Part shown: in pieces, positions 46,932 through 57,720 of the stretch | Position numbering within the stretch: the stretch's first letter is position 1 | Layout: the number at the start of each line of letters is the position of its first letter | NCBI GenBank assembly: GCA_032622095.1 | Contig: CP136061.1 | Coordinates: forward strand, 2,666,001 to 2,730,000 | Direction: 5' to 3' | Origin: Siphonodentalium dalli | Taxonomy: Eukaryota > Mollusca > Scaphopoda > Gadilida > Siphonodentaliidae | DNA length: 64,000 nt | Program-made: the position numbers and the translations under genes | Notes under the pieces: model-generated | The model's input: only the letters and a program-made list of their open reading frames with translations | Databases searched by the model: none | What the model was told of the DNA's origin: nothing

Positions 46932-47705
46932 GGGGTGGGTGGGTCATTTCACCCGGAAAAAATGCGTAAATGACCAAAAATGCAAATTTTTTCCTCCACT
47001 TAAAATCACTGTTTTTGTGCTCATGTAATCTGTTAATATCAACCATATGACACGCTATGCTATTTAAAACATACTAACCAGAACTAACTACCATTTAGGG
47101 GTGTATGTATGCTGATGTATGCCAAAATTAATGTACCAGATTTCGACGGATGAAAGATATATTATATAAGCATAATTATTAAATGATTACCATCTTCTGT
47201 TCTTAATCCACATAATGGATATTATTTGTTATCAAGATAAACTTGATGATACAAACAAAAATAACAGTTCCACTATATTCCACTGGTTTAAAACTATAAA
47301 ACAAAATAACTCATACAAAAAGTTCATACTATTTGGATAACAATATGAAAACTTAGCCTTTTGTGATATTAAATCAACCACAGTTATTATTCACAAGTCT
47401 AAGCAGTTAGGTACTGTACATATACATGTAATAAGGTAGTATATCTTGGAGTTCCAGTTATTTGACTGCCAATACATATGGTATTGTAATTATTAGTTGT
47501 TTGTTCATTATTGGTTGCTAAATTTGATATTCAATTTAGGATATAGCAGGATAGAGCAATGTAACTATAAAAGTAGCTTTTGGTATTAAAGTCTCAACTT
47601 ATTCCATATGCAACATAAAGCTAGAATATAAACATGACTAATATGAACTTTGTTCTTGAAACTAATCATAAATCATACTAACCTGGATCAAACTGCACAG
47701 GTAAT

Positions 47706-47903
47706 CTATGCAACTCTCTTCATGTGAACTTTCTCAGAGTCACATATCTCAACTGAACAGTCTGATCCAGGATGCTTGTTCTTATAATGGGTTTCCATGT
47801 GATACGTCCAGTAAACCACATTGCACAGGGGGAACCTACATGTATACAGACGGTTTGTACAAGGTGACCGTGGCTTGGATATCTCTGCTGGCTTTAAACT
47901 AAA
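47706..47903 (-). CDS. Short C2H2-like zinc-finger fragment, possible exon or captured gene piece
   Basis: A minus-strand frame open from 47,990 ends at a TAG at 47,706-47,708. Its last 65 or so codons look coding, while the first 30 are AT-rich and may be intron. Counting from the ATG at 47,990, residues 51, 56, 68 and 73 are Cys, Cys, His, His (C-x4-C-x11-H-x4-H), with aromatic residues between and HPG after the last His. That is close to a C2H2 finger, though the usual spacing before the first His is 12. A possible splice donor (CAG before GTTAGT) lies about 25 bp beyond the stop. The fragment sits inside the 1.63 kb element, so it could be a remnant of a transposase N-terminal finger, a captured host exon, or chance. 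I do not recognise the protein. Overlapping plus-strand frames at 47,708-48,144 look spurious. Confidence 0.35.
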   Translation of the reverse strand, partial: FSLKPAEISKPRSPCTNRLYTCRFPLCNVVYWTYHMETHYKNKHPGSDCSVEICDSEKVHMKRVA

Positions 47904-48468
47904 CTTTATACTCTGATAATAAGTTAATAATACTACCAATTTTTCGCTAATATTGGTATATGTCAATCTGCAAACCAACATGACATACATACATGTATTT
48001 AGACTGAGCTGCTGTGAGTGTGACTTTCCTTGGCTTGGGTCCCAGATGAAATTTGTTCTACCCCTATTACTACAGTATTACTATTGGGCCTTGAAACTAA
48101 AACATCTTATACTATTGTTATATAAAAGAATATGGAGTTATTGAGGATATCAGGAAATGTATTACCTCGTAATTATTATGTTTTATGGCATTATGCCCAA
48201 TGTTTTTAAGTGCATGCGTTCAGCATTTCCACATTTTATACTAATATAATTATTTCCCTTTAGAGCAGTTTAGAGGTTTACTAAAATGCTGGGAATAGTA
48301 TTAAATAATAAGAAATGGAACAATTCTTTGCTAGGCTTTGATTTGGTTTATATTTTATGTTTTTTGTAAGATTTTGGGGGGTGGGTCCCAAAAATTGGGC
48401 GGAAAAAAAAGAAAAAAATTGCAGGTAGAGGGGTGGTGGGTCCCCGAAAGGGGCAAAACCATTTTTTT

Positions 48469-48509
48469 CGCCCTATATATGTAAAAAAAATTTCGCGACC
48501 CCCCCCCTG
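48469..48509 (-). repeat. Right terminal inverted repeat, with 9-C run
   Basis: Read on the minus strand: CAG, nine Gs, TCGCG, AAATTTTTTTT, ACATATAT, GGCG. The order of blocks matches the left end; spacing and homopolymer lengths differ. Just inside lie two GTGGGTCCC words (near 48,381 and 48,437), a likely subterminal repeat. Confidence 0.7.
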
Positions 48510-48516
48510 CGTCAAC
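48510..48516 (+). repeat. Right target-site duplication (CGTCAAC)
   Basis: Follows the CTG end of the element and is identical to 46,877-46,883. Confidence 0.7.
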
Positions 48517-48962
48517 ATGGGGAATGTAACATTCAACTAACATCGCCGAAAATTTCAAAGAAATCGACCACACCACTCCACAGAAAACATCGTCTGAAAT
48601 ACTCACAATTGTAAATATTTGCATCTCGATTCGGGACACAAATATCGGCGATAAAATAACACAAATGATTTCGCCATCAAGAGTCATTACATTTAATTAA
48701 TATCTAAGTATAGCTGCCAATTATGTTGTCAATTGTGTTTAATATACATGATAAATAACTACTTTGACCAACATTCTCAATTTATGTTTATCGCCCTGCC
48801 GGGGTGTTTCACACCACTTCAACTACAAATACGCGTACCTATAATTCGGTATTATTGTATGTGACATTTTATATTCTCCCACGTATCAGTGTCGCAATAA
48901 CAACGACACCTCCCAAATTCGCACCAACAATATAACCTTTTATGATAGTGTGTGAATCCTTA

Positions 48963-49038
48963 CATAATAAATCCCATATTAAAATATCAGAGACACATAA
49001 ATAAATAATCCTGGCATAATAAATCCCATATTAAAATA
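48963..49038 (+). repeat. 24-bp direct repeat, 52 bp apart
   Basis: A 24-bp word starting CATAATAAATCCCATATT occurs at 48,963-48,986 and 49,015-49,038, identical in both. Confidence 0.8.
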
Positions 49039-49121
49039 AACATAAACGTATAATTTGAACGGTTGCATTAAATCCGCTTGGAATTTGGTATCCAGCAGCT
49101 AATGCGCTGATCTATCATGCA

Positions 49122-49171
49122 AATTTACACATATCCTATCTGCGCGAATTTACACATATCCTATCTACGCA
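49122..49171 (+). repeat. 25-bp tandem duplication
   Basis: AATTTACACATATCCTATCT followed by five bases is immediately repeated (49,122-49,146 and 49,147-49,171), differing only within the last five bases. Confidence 0.85.
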
Positions 49172-49346
49172 AAATAACTTGATTTCGACTTTACCTACGG
49201 GACAGCAACAATAACATTAGGGGGAATGGAAAACATATCTATAAACGCGTGTATAACTTTAATTTAGATACGATATATATTAGGTGCTCGGTACCTGATA
49301 TACCAGATAATACGTATGGGGCTTTCGCACTTACCTTATATTACGC

Positions 49347-49610
49347 ATGTGGGTCATACAAAGCCTTAATCAATTGTTATCATGAAACATAAATCATAAC
49401 ACAGAGTTTGTGTGTGTTCTATGGGTTTCTGCTATCTTTTCTGTTCCAAATCTTTGAGACTGTATATCAGAAACTGCCGTTACAGCAGGGTGCTCTGCCT
49501 ATCATTAGCTTATGTCAGCTTCCGGTGGGCAAGACATGGTACCTCTATATGTGGACTCTTCTGCTATTGGGCATCCCCCCTTTACTCACATAATGTGGGT
49601 CACACAAAGC
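49347..49610 (+). repeat. 18-bp direct repeat bounding the right end of the island
   Basis: ATGTGGGTCATACAAAGC at 49,347-49,364 recurs at 49,593-49,610 with one change (CACACAAAGC). The second copy abuts the first satellite unit of the right array. Confidence 0.65.
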
Positions 49611-50778
49611 ATATAAGACACACATAAGGCCGGTGGATATTGATAATCCATACCTATAAGACACACATGAGGCCGGTGTATATTTATAATCCATACCTAT
49701 AAGACACACTACAGGCCGATGTATATTTATAATCCATACCTATAAGACACAATTAAGGCCGGTGGATATTGATAATCCATACCTATAAGACACACATAAG
49801 GCCGGTGGATATTGATAATCCATACCTATAATACACACATAAGGCCATTGGATATTGATAATCCATACCTATAAGACACACATAAGGCCGGTGGATATTG
49901 ATACTCCATACATATAAGACACATAAGGCCGGTGGATATTGATAATCCATACCTATAAGACACACTACAGGCCAGTGGATATTGATAATCCATACCTATA
50001 AGACACATAAGGCCGGTGGATATTGATAATCCATACCTATAAGACACACTACAGGCCAGTGGATATTGATAATCCATACCTATAAGACACACTACAGGCC
50101 AGTGGATATTGATAATCCATACCTATAAGACACACATGAGGCCAGTTGACTTTGATAATCCATACCTATAAGACACACTTAAGGCCAGTTGATATTGATA
50201 ATCCATACATATAAGACACACATGAGGCCGGTGTATATTTATAATCCACACCTATAAGACACACTACAGGCCGATGTATATTTATAATCCATACCTATAA
50301 GACACTTAAGGCCGGTGGATATTGATAATCCATACCTATAAGACACACATAAGGCCGGTGGATATTGATAACCCATACCTATAAGACACACATGAGGCCG
50401 GTGTATATTTATAATCCATACCTATAAGACACACTTAAGGCCGGTGGATATTGATAATCCATACATATAAGACACACTACAGGCCGATGTATATTTATAA
50501 TCCATACCTATACGACACACTTAAGGCCGGTGGATATTGATAATCCATACCTATAAGACACACATGAGGCCGGTGTATATTTATAATCCATACCTATAAG
50601 ACACACTTAAGGCCGGTGGATATTGATAATCCATACCTATAAGACACACATGAGGCCGGTGTATATTTATAATCCATACCTATAAGACACACTACAGGCC
50701 GATGTATATTTATAATCCATACCTATAAGACACACTTAAGGCCGGTGGATATTGATAATCCATACATATAAGACACAC

Positions 50779-50845
50779 ATTGAACCATGTATATGATTGG
50801 ACGTCTATCCTATAACCAGATTGAACCATGTATATGATTGGACGT
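50779..50845 (+). repeat. Small foreign insert, 41-bp unit repeated 1.6 times
   Basis: A satellite unit breaks off after AGACACAC and is followed by ATTGAACCATGTATATGATT plus GGACGT (50,779-50,804), a 15-bp spacer CTATCCTATAACCAG, and the same 26 bp again (50,820-50,845). The satellite then resumes at TGATAATCC. The 26-bp word is not part of any monomer I recognise; the spacer faintly resembles the monomer's CTATACCTATAAGAC segment. Confidence 0.8.
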
Positions 50846-51691
50846 TGATAATCCATACCTATAAGACACACATGAGGCCAGTTGACTTTGATAATCCATA
50901 CCTATAAGACACACATAAGGCCGGTGGATATTGATAACCCATACCTATAAGACACACATGAGGCCGGTGTATATTTATAATCCATACCTATAAGACACAC
51001 TTAAGGCCGGTGGATATTGATAATCCATACCTATAAGACACACTACAGGCCGGTGGATATTGGTAATCCATACCTATGATACACACATAAGGCCGGTGGA
51101 TATTGATAATCCATACCTATAAGACACACATAAGGCCGGTGGATATTGATAGTCCATACATATAAGACACACATGAGGCCGGTAGATATTGATACTCATA
51201 TCTATTCGACACAAATAAGGCCGTTGGATATTGATAACCCATACCTATAAGACACACATAAGGCCAGTGGATATTGATAATCCACACATATAAGACACAC
51301 ATAACGCCGGTGGATATTGATAATCCACACATATAAGACACACATAACGCCGGTGGATATTGATAATCCTTACATATAATACACACATAAGGCCGGTGGA
51401 TATTGAAAATCCATACCTATAAGACACACATAAGGCCGTTGGATATTGATAATCCATACCTATAAGACACACATAAGGCGGTGGATATTGACAATCCATA
51501 CCTATAAGACACATAAGGCCGGTGGATATTGGTAGTCCATACCTACAAAGCACACATAAGGCCGGTGGATATTGATAATCCATACTTATAAGACACACAT
51601 GAGGCCGGTGGATATTGATAATCCATACATATAAGACACTATACAGGAAGGTGGATATTGATAATCCATACCTATAAGACACACATAAGGC

Positions 51692-52568
51692 CGGTGGATA
51701 TTGATAATCCTTACATAGAATACACACATAAGGGCGGTGGATATTGATAATCCATACCTATAAGACACACATAAGGCCGTTGGATATTGATAATCCATAC
51801 CTATAAGACACACATAAGGCCGGTGGATATTGGTAATCCTCACCTATAAGAAACACATAAGGCCGGTGGATATTGATAATCCATACATATTAGACACACA
51901 TGAGGCCGGTGGATATTGATAATCCATACATACAAGACACACATGAGGCCGGTGGATATTGATAATCCATACATATAAGACACACATGAGGCAGTTGGAT
52001 ATTGATAATCCATACCTATAAGACACACATAACGCCTGTGGATATTGATAATCCATACCTATACGACACACATAAGGTCGTGGATATTGATAATCCATAC
52101 ATATAAGACACATATGAGGCCGGTGGATATTGATAATCCTTACATAGAATACACACATAAGGGCGGTGGATATTGATAATCCATACCTATAAGACACACA
52201 TAAGGCCGTTGGATATTGATAATCCATACCTATAAGACACACATAAGGCCGGTGGATATTGGTAATCCTCACCTATAAGAAACACATAAGGCCGGTGGAT
52301 ATTGATAATCCATACATATTAGACACACATGAGGCCGGTGGATATTGATAATCCATACATACAAGACACACATGAGGCCGGTGGATATTGATAATCCATA
52401 CATATAAGACACACATGAGGCAGTTGGATATTGATAATCCATACCTATAAGACACACATAACGCCTGTGGATATTGATAATCCATACCTATACGACACAC
52501 ATAAGGTCGTGGATATTGATAATCCATACATATAAGACACATATGAGGCCGGTGGATATTGATAATCC
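51692..52568 (+). repeat. 429-bp tandem duplication (about 10 monomers)
   Basis: Landmark TTACATAGAA occurs at 51,711 and 52,140. All the unusual monomers after it match at an offset of 429 bp: GGGCGG, GGTAATCCTCACC with AAGAAACAC, GAGGCAGTTGG, TAACGCCTG, and the shortened AAGGTCGTGG. The copies part near 52,136/52,565. Confidence 0.9.
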
Positions 52569-53611
52569 ATACATATAAGACACACATAAGGCCGGTGGAT
52601 ATTGGAATCCATACATATAAGACACACATAAGGCCGGTGGATATTGGAATCCATACCTATAAGGCACACATAACGCCGGTGGATATTGATAATCCATACC
52701 TATAAGACACACATAAGGCCGGTGGATATTGATAATCCATACCTATAAGACACACATAAGGCCGGTGGATATTGATAATCCATACCTATAAGACACACAT
52801 AACGCCGGTGGATATTGATAATCCATATATATAAGACACACATAAGGCCGTTGGATATTGATAATCCATACATATAAGACATACATAATGCCGGTGGATA
52901 TTGGTAATCCATACCTATAAGACACACATAAGGCCGGTGGATATTGATAATCCATATATATAAGACACACATAAGGCCGTTGGATATTGATAATCCATAC
53001 CTATAAGACACACATAAGGCCGGTGGATATTGATAATCCATACCTATAAGACACACATAAGGCCGGTTGATATTGATAATCCATACCTATAAGACACACT
53101 ACAGGCCGGTGGATATTGATAATCCATACCTATAATACACACATAAGGCCGGTGGATATTGATAATCCATACCTATAAGACACACTACAGGCCGGTGGAT
53201 ATTGATAATCCATACCTATGATACACACATAAGGCCGGTGGATATTGATAATCCATACCTATAAGACACACATAAGGCCGGTGGATATTGATAGTCCATA
53301 CATATAAGACACACATGAGGCCGGTATATATTGATAATCCATATATATAAGACACATATAAGGCCGTTGGATATTGATAACCCATACCTATAAGACACAC
53401 ATAAGGCCGGTGGATATTGATAATCCACACATATAAGATACACATAACGCCGGTGGATATTGATAATCCACACATATAAGACACACATAACGCCGGTGGA
53501 TATTTATAATCCTTACATATAATGCACACATAAGGCCGGTGGATATTGATAATCCATACCTATAAGACACACATAAGGCCGTTGGATATTGATAATCCAT
53601 AACTATAAGAC

Positions 53612-56600
53612 ACATAAGGCCGTGGATATTGACAATCCATACCTTTAAGACACATAAGGCCGGTGGATATTGGTAGTCCATACCTATAAAGCACACATAA
53701 GGCCGGTGGATATTGATAATCCATACTTATAAGACACACATGAGGCCGGTGGATATTGATAATCCATACATATAAGACACTCTACAGGCCGGTGGATATT
53801 GATAATCCATACCTATAAGACACACATAAGGCCGGTGGATATTGATAATCCACACATATAAGATACACATAAGGCCGGTGGATATTGAAAATCCTTACAT
53901 ATAATACACACATAAGGGCGGTGGATATTGATAATCCATACATATAAGACACACATAAGGCCGTTGGATATTGATAATCCATACCTATAAGACACACATA
54001 AGGCCGGTGGATATTGGTAATCCATACCTATAAGAAACACATAAGGCCGGTGGATATTGATAATCCATACATATAAGACACACATGAGGCCGGTGGATAT
54101 TGATAATCCATACATATAAGACACACATGAGGCCGGTGGATATTGATAATCCATACATATAAGACACACATGAGGCAGTTGGATATTGATAATCCATACC
54201 TATAAGACACACATAAGGCCGGTGGATATTGATAATCCATACCTATAAGACACACATAAGGTCGTGAATATTGATAATCCATACATATAAGACACATATG
54301 AGGCCGGTGGATATTGATAATCCATACATATAAGACACACATAAGGCCGGTGGATATTGGAATCCATACCTATAAGGCACACATAACGCCGGTGGATATT
54401 GATAATCCATACCTATAAGACACACATAAGGCCGGTGGATATTGATAATCCATACATATAAGACACACATAAGGCCGGTGGATATTGATAATCCATACCT
54501 ATAAGACACACATAAGGCTGGTGGATATTGATAATCCATATATATAAGACACACATAAGGCCGTTGGATATTGATAATCCATACCTATAAGACACACATA
54601 AGGCAGGTGGATATTGGTAATCCATACCTATAAGACATACATAAGGCCGGTGGATATTGGTAATCCATACCTATAAGACACACATAAGGCCGTTGGATAT
54701 TGATAATCCATACCTACAAGACACACATAAGGCCGGTGGATATTGATAATCCATTCCTATAAGACACACATAAAGCCGTGTATATTGATAATCCATACCT
54801 ATAAGACACACATAAGGCCGGTGTATATTGATAATCCATACCTATAAGACACACATAAGGCCGGTATATATTGATAATCCATACCTATAATACACACATA
54901 AGGCCGGTGGATATTGATAATCCATACCTATAAGACACACTACAGGCCGGTGGATATTGATAATCCATACCTATAAGACATACATAAGGCCGGTGGATAT
55001 TGATAATCAATACATATAATACACACATAAGGCCGGTGAATATTGATAATCCATACCTATAAGACACACATAAGGCCGGTGGATATTGATAATCCATACA
55101 TATGATACACACATAAGGCCGGTGGATTTTGATAATCCATACCTATATGACACACAGAAGACCGGTGGATATTGATAATCCATACCTATAAGACACACAT
55201 AAGGCCGGTGGATATTGATAATCAATACATATAATACACACATAAGACCGGTGAATATTGATAATCCATACCCATAAGACACACATAACGCCGGTGGATA
55301 TTGATAATCCATACCTATAATACACACATGAGGCCGGTGGATATTGATAATCCATACCTATAAGACACACATAAGGCCGGTGGATATTGATAATCCATAC
55401 ATATAATACACACATAAGGCCGGTGGATATTGATAATCCATACATATAAGACACACATGAGGCCGGTGGATATTGATAATCCATACCTATAAGACACACA
55501 TAAGGCCGGTGGATATTGATAATCCATACATATAAGACACACATGAGGCCGGTGGATATTGGTAATACATACCTATAAGACACACATAAGGCCGGTGGAT
55601 ATTGATTATCCATACATATAAGACACACATAAGGCCGGTGGATATTGATAATCCATACCTATAAGATATACATAAGGCCGGTGGATATTGATAATCCATA
55701 CATATAAGACACACATAAGGCCGTTGGATATTGATAATCCATACATATAAGCCACACATAAGGCCGGTGGATATTGATACTCCATACATATAAGACACAC
55801 ATGAGGCCGGTGGATATTGATAATCCATACATACAAGACACACATAAGGCCGTTGGATATTGATAATCCATACCTATACGACACACATATGGCCGGTGGA
55901 TATTGATAATCCATACATATAAGACACACATGAGGCCGGTGGATATTGATAATCCATATCTATAAGACACACATAAGGCCGTTGGATATTGATAATCCAT
56001 AACTATAAGACACACTACAGGCCGGTGGATATTGATAACCCATACCTATAAGACACACATAAGGCCGGTGGATATTGATAATCCACACATATAAGACACA
56101 CATGAGGCCGGTGGATATTGATAATCCTTACATATAATACACACATAAGGCCGGTGGATATTGATAATCCATACCTATAAGACACAAATAAGGCCGTTGG
56201 ATATTGATAATCCATACCTATAAGATACACATAAGGCCGTGGATATTGACAATCCATAACTATAAGACACATAAGGCCGGTGGATATTGATAATCCATAC
56301 ATATAAGACACACATGAGGCCGGTGGATATTGATAATCCATACATATAAGACACACATAAGGCCGGTGGATATTGATAATCCACACATATAAGACACACA
56401 TAAGGCCGGTGGATATTGATAATCCTTACATATAATACACACATAAGGCCGGTGGATATTGATAATCCATACCTATAAGACACAAATAAGGCCGTTGGAT
56501 ATTGATAATCCATAACTATAAGACACACATAAGGCCGTGGATATTGACAATACATACCTATAAGACACATAAGGCCGGTGGATATTGATAATCCATACAT

Positions 56601-57720
56601 ATAAGACACACATGAGGCCGGTGGATATTGATAATCCATACATATAAGACACACATAAGGCCGTTGGATGTTGATAATCCATACCTATAAGACACACATA
56701 TGACCGGTGGATATTGATAGTCCATACATATAAGACACACATGAGGCCGGTAGATATTGATAATCCATATCTATAAGACACACATAAGGCCGTTGGATAT
56801 TGATAACCCATACCTATAAGACACACATAAGGCCGGTGGATATTGATAATCCACACATATAAGACACACATAACGCCGGTGGATATTGATAATCCACACA
56901 TATAAGATACACATAAGGCCGTGGATATTGACAATCCATACCTATAAGACACATAAGGCCGGTGGATATTGGTAGTCCATACCTATAAAGCACACATAAG
57001 GCCGGTGGATATTGATAATCCATACTTATAAGACACACATGAGGCCGGTGGATATTGATAATCCATACATATAAGACACTCTACAGGCCGGTGGATATTG
57101 ATAATCCATACCTATAAGACACACATAAGGCCGGTGGATATTGATAATCCACACATATAAGATACACATAAGGCCGGTGGATATTGATAATCCTTACATA
57201 TAATACACACATAAGGGCGGTGGATATTGATAATCCATACCTATAAGACACACATAAGGCCGTTGGATATTGATAATCCATACCTATAAGACACACGTAA
57301 GGCCGGTGGATATTGGTAATCCATACCTATAAGAAACACATAAGGCCGGTGGATATTGATAATCCATACATATAAGACACACATGAGGCCGGTGGATATT
57401 GATAATCCATACATATAAGACACACATGAGGCCGGTGGATATTGATAATCCATACATATAAGACACACATGAGGCAGTTGGATATTGATAATCCATACCT
57501 ATAAGACACACATAAGGCCTGTGGATATTGATAATCCATACCTATACGACACACATAAGGTCGTGGCTATTGATAATCCATACATATAAGACACATATGA
57601 GGCCGGTGGATATTGATAATCCATACATATAAGACACACATAAGGCCGGTGTATATTGGAATCCATACCTATAAGTCACACTTAACGCCGGTGGATATTG
57701 ATAATCCATACCTATAAGAC
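53612..57720 (+). repeat. Dispersed duplication at 3,299 bp (53.61-54.42 kb and 56.91-57.72 kb)
   Basis: Shared landmarks at an offset of 3,299 bp: GGTAGTCCATACC with AAAGCACAC, ACACTCTACAGG (TCTACAGG at 53,781 and 57,080), GGGCGG, AAGAAACAC, GAGGCAGTTGG, AAGGTCGTG and the short TATTGGAATCC unit. There are scattered single-base differences, so this is older than the 429-bp duplication. The segment also resembles the 51.7-52.7 kb block. Confidence 0.8.

Larger units (their letters stand above)
46884..48509. mobile_element. DNA transposon-like element with CAG...CTG inverted ends (hAT-like or Mutator-like)
   Basis: The element begins CAGTGGGG and ends CCCCCTG. The two ends are imperfect inverted repeats of about 41-48 bp that share a G-run, TCGCG, an A/T stretch, ATATAT and GGCG in the same order. 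Immediately outside lies CGTCAAC on both sides (46,877-46,883 and 48,510-48,516), or CTRCGTCAAC if the 10 bp are counted with one mismatch. That is a convincing target-site duplication. CAG/CTG ends with a 7-8 bp duplication fit the hAT superfamily best; a 9-10 bp duplication would suggest a Mutator-like element. At 1,626 bp it holds no transposase that I recognise, so it is probably non-autonomous. It carries a short C2H2-like finger frame on the minus strand. The class is inferred, not proven. Confidence 0.7.
46812..48687 (-). pseudogene. Small unrecognised open frame split by the transposon
   Basis: On the minus strand an ATG at 48,685-48,687 opens a frame of about 59 codons up to the CGTCAAC duplication at 48,510-48,516. 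There it runs into the element's right end and continues only by chance. If the element and one copy of the duplication are ignored, the same frame continues from 46,877 for about 22 codons to a TAA at 46,812-46,814. Continuity across the empty site supports both the element boundaries and a formerly contiguous sequence. The N-terminal half is hydrophobic (Ile, Val, Phe rich), possibly a signal-like or membrane segment. I do not recognise the product, and an open frame of about 81 codons may still be chance or part of another dispersed repeat. Confidence 0.3.
48691..49610. other. Unique AT-rich sequence between transposon flank and second array
   Basis: I see no supported gene here. Two overlapping plus-strand frames at 49,408-49,627 lack recognisable domains and one reads on into the satellite, so I do not call them. 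The stretch contains three small duplications listed separately. The last 30 bp before the array include ACTCACATAATG, which resembles a satellite tail, so the true array edge may be blurred. Confidence 0.55.

Noticed and set aside
47708-48144. Two plus-strand frames of about 63 codons
   Set aside because: One is antisense to the finger-like frame and the other is AT-rich without domain or codon signal.
49081-49175. tRNA-like sequence
   Set aside because: A short stretch near 49,095-49,115 superficially resembles a D-arm on the minus strand, but no cloverleaf or B box can be formed.
49408-49627. Two overlapping plus-strand frames of 61 and 71 codons at the right end of the island
   Set aside because: They overlap in different frames, one runs into satellite, and neither shows a recognisable domain. 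At most one could be a gene fragment, and I cannot say which.
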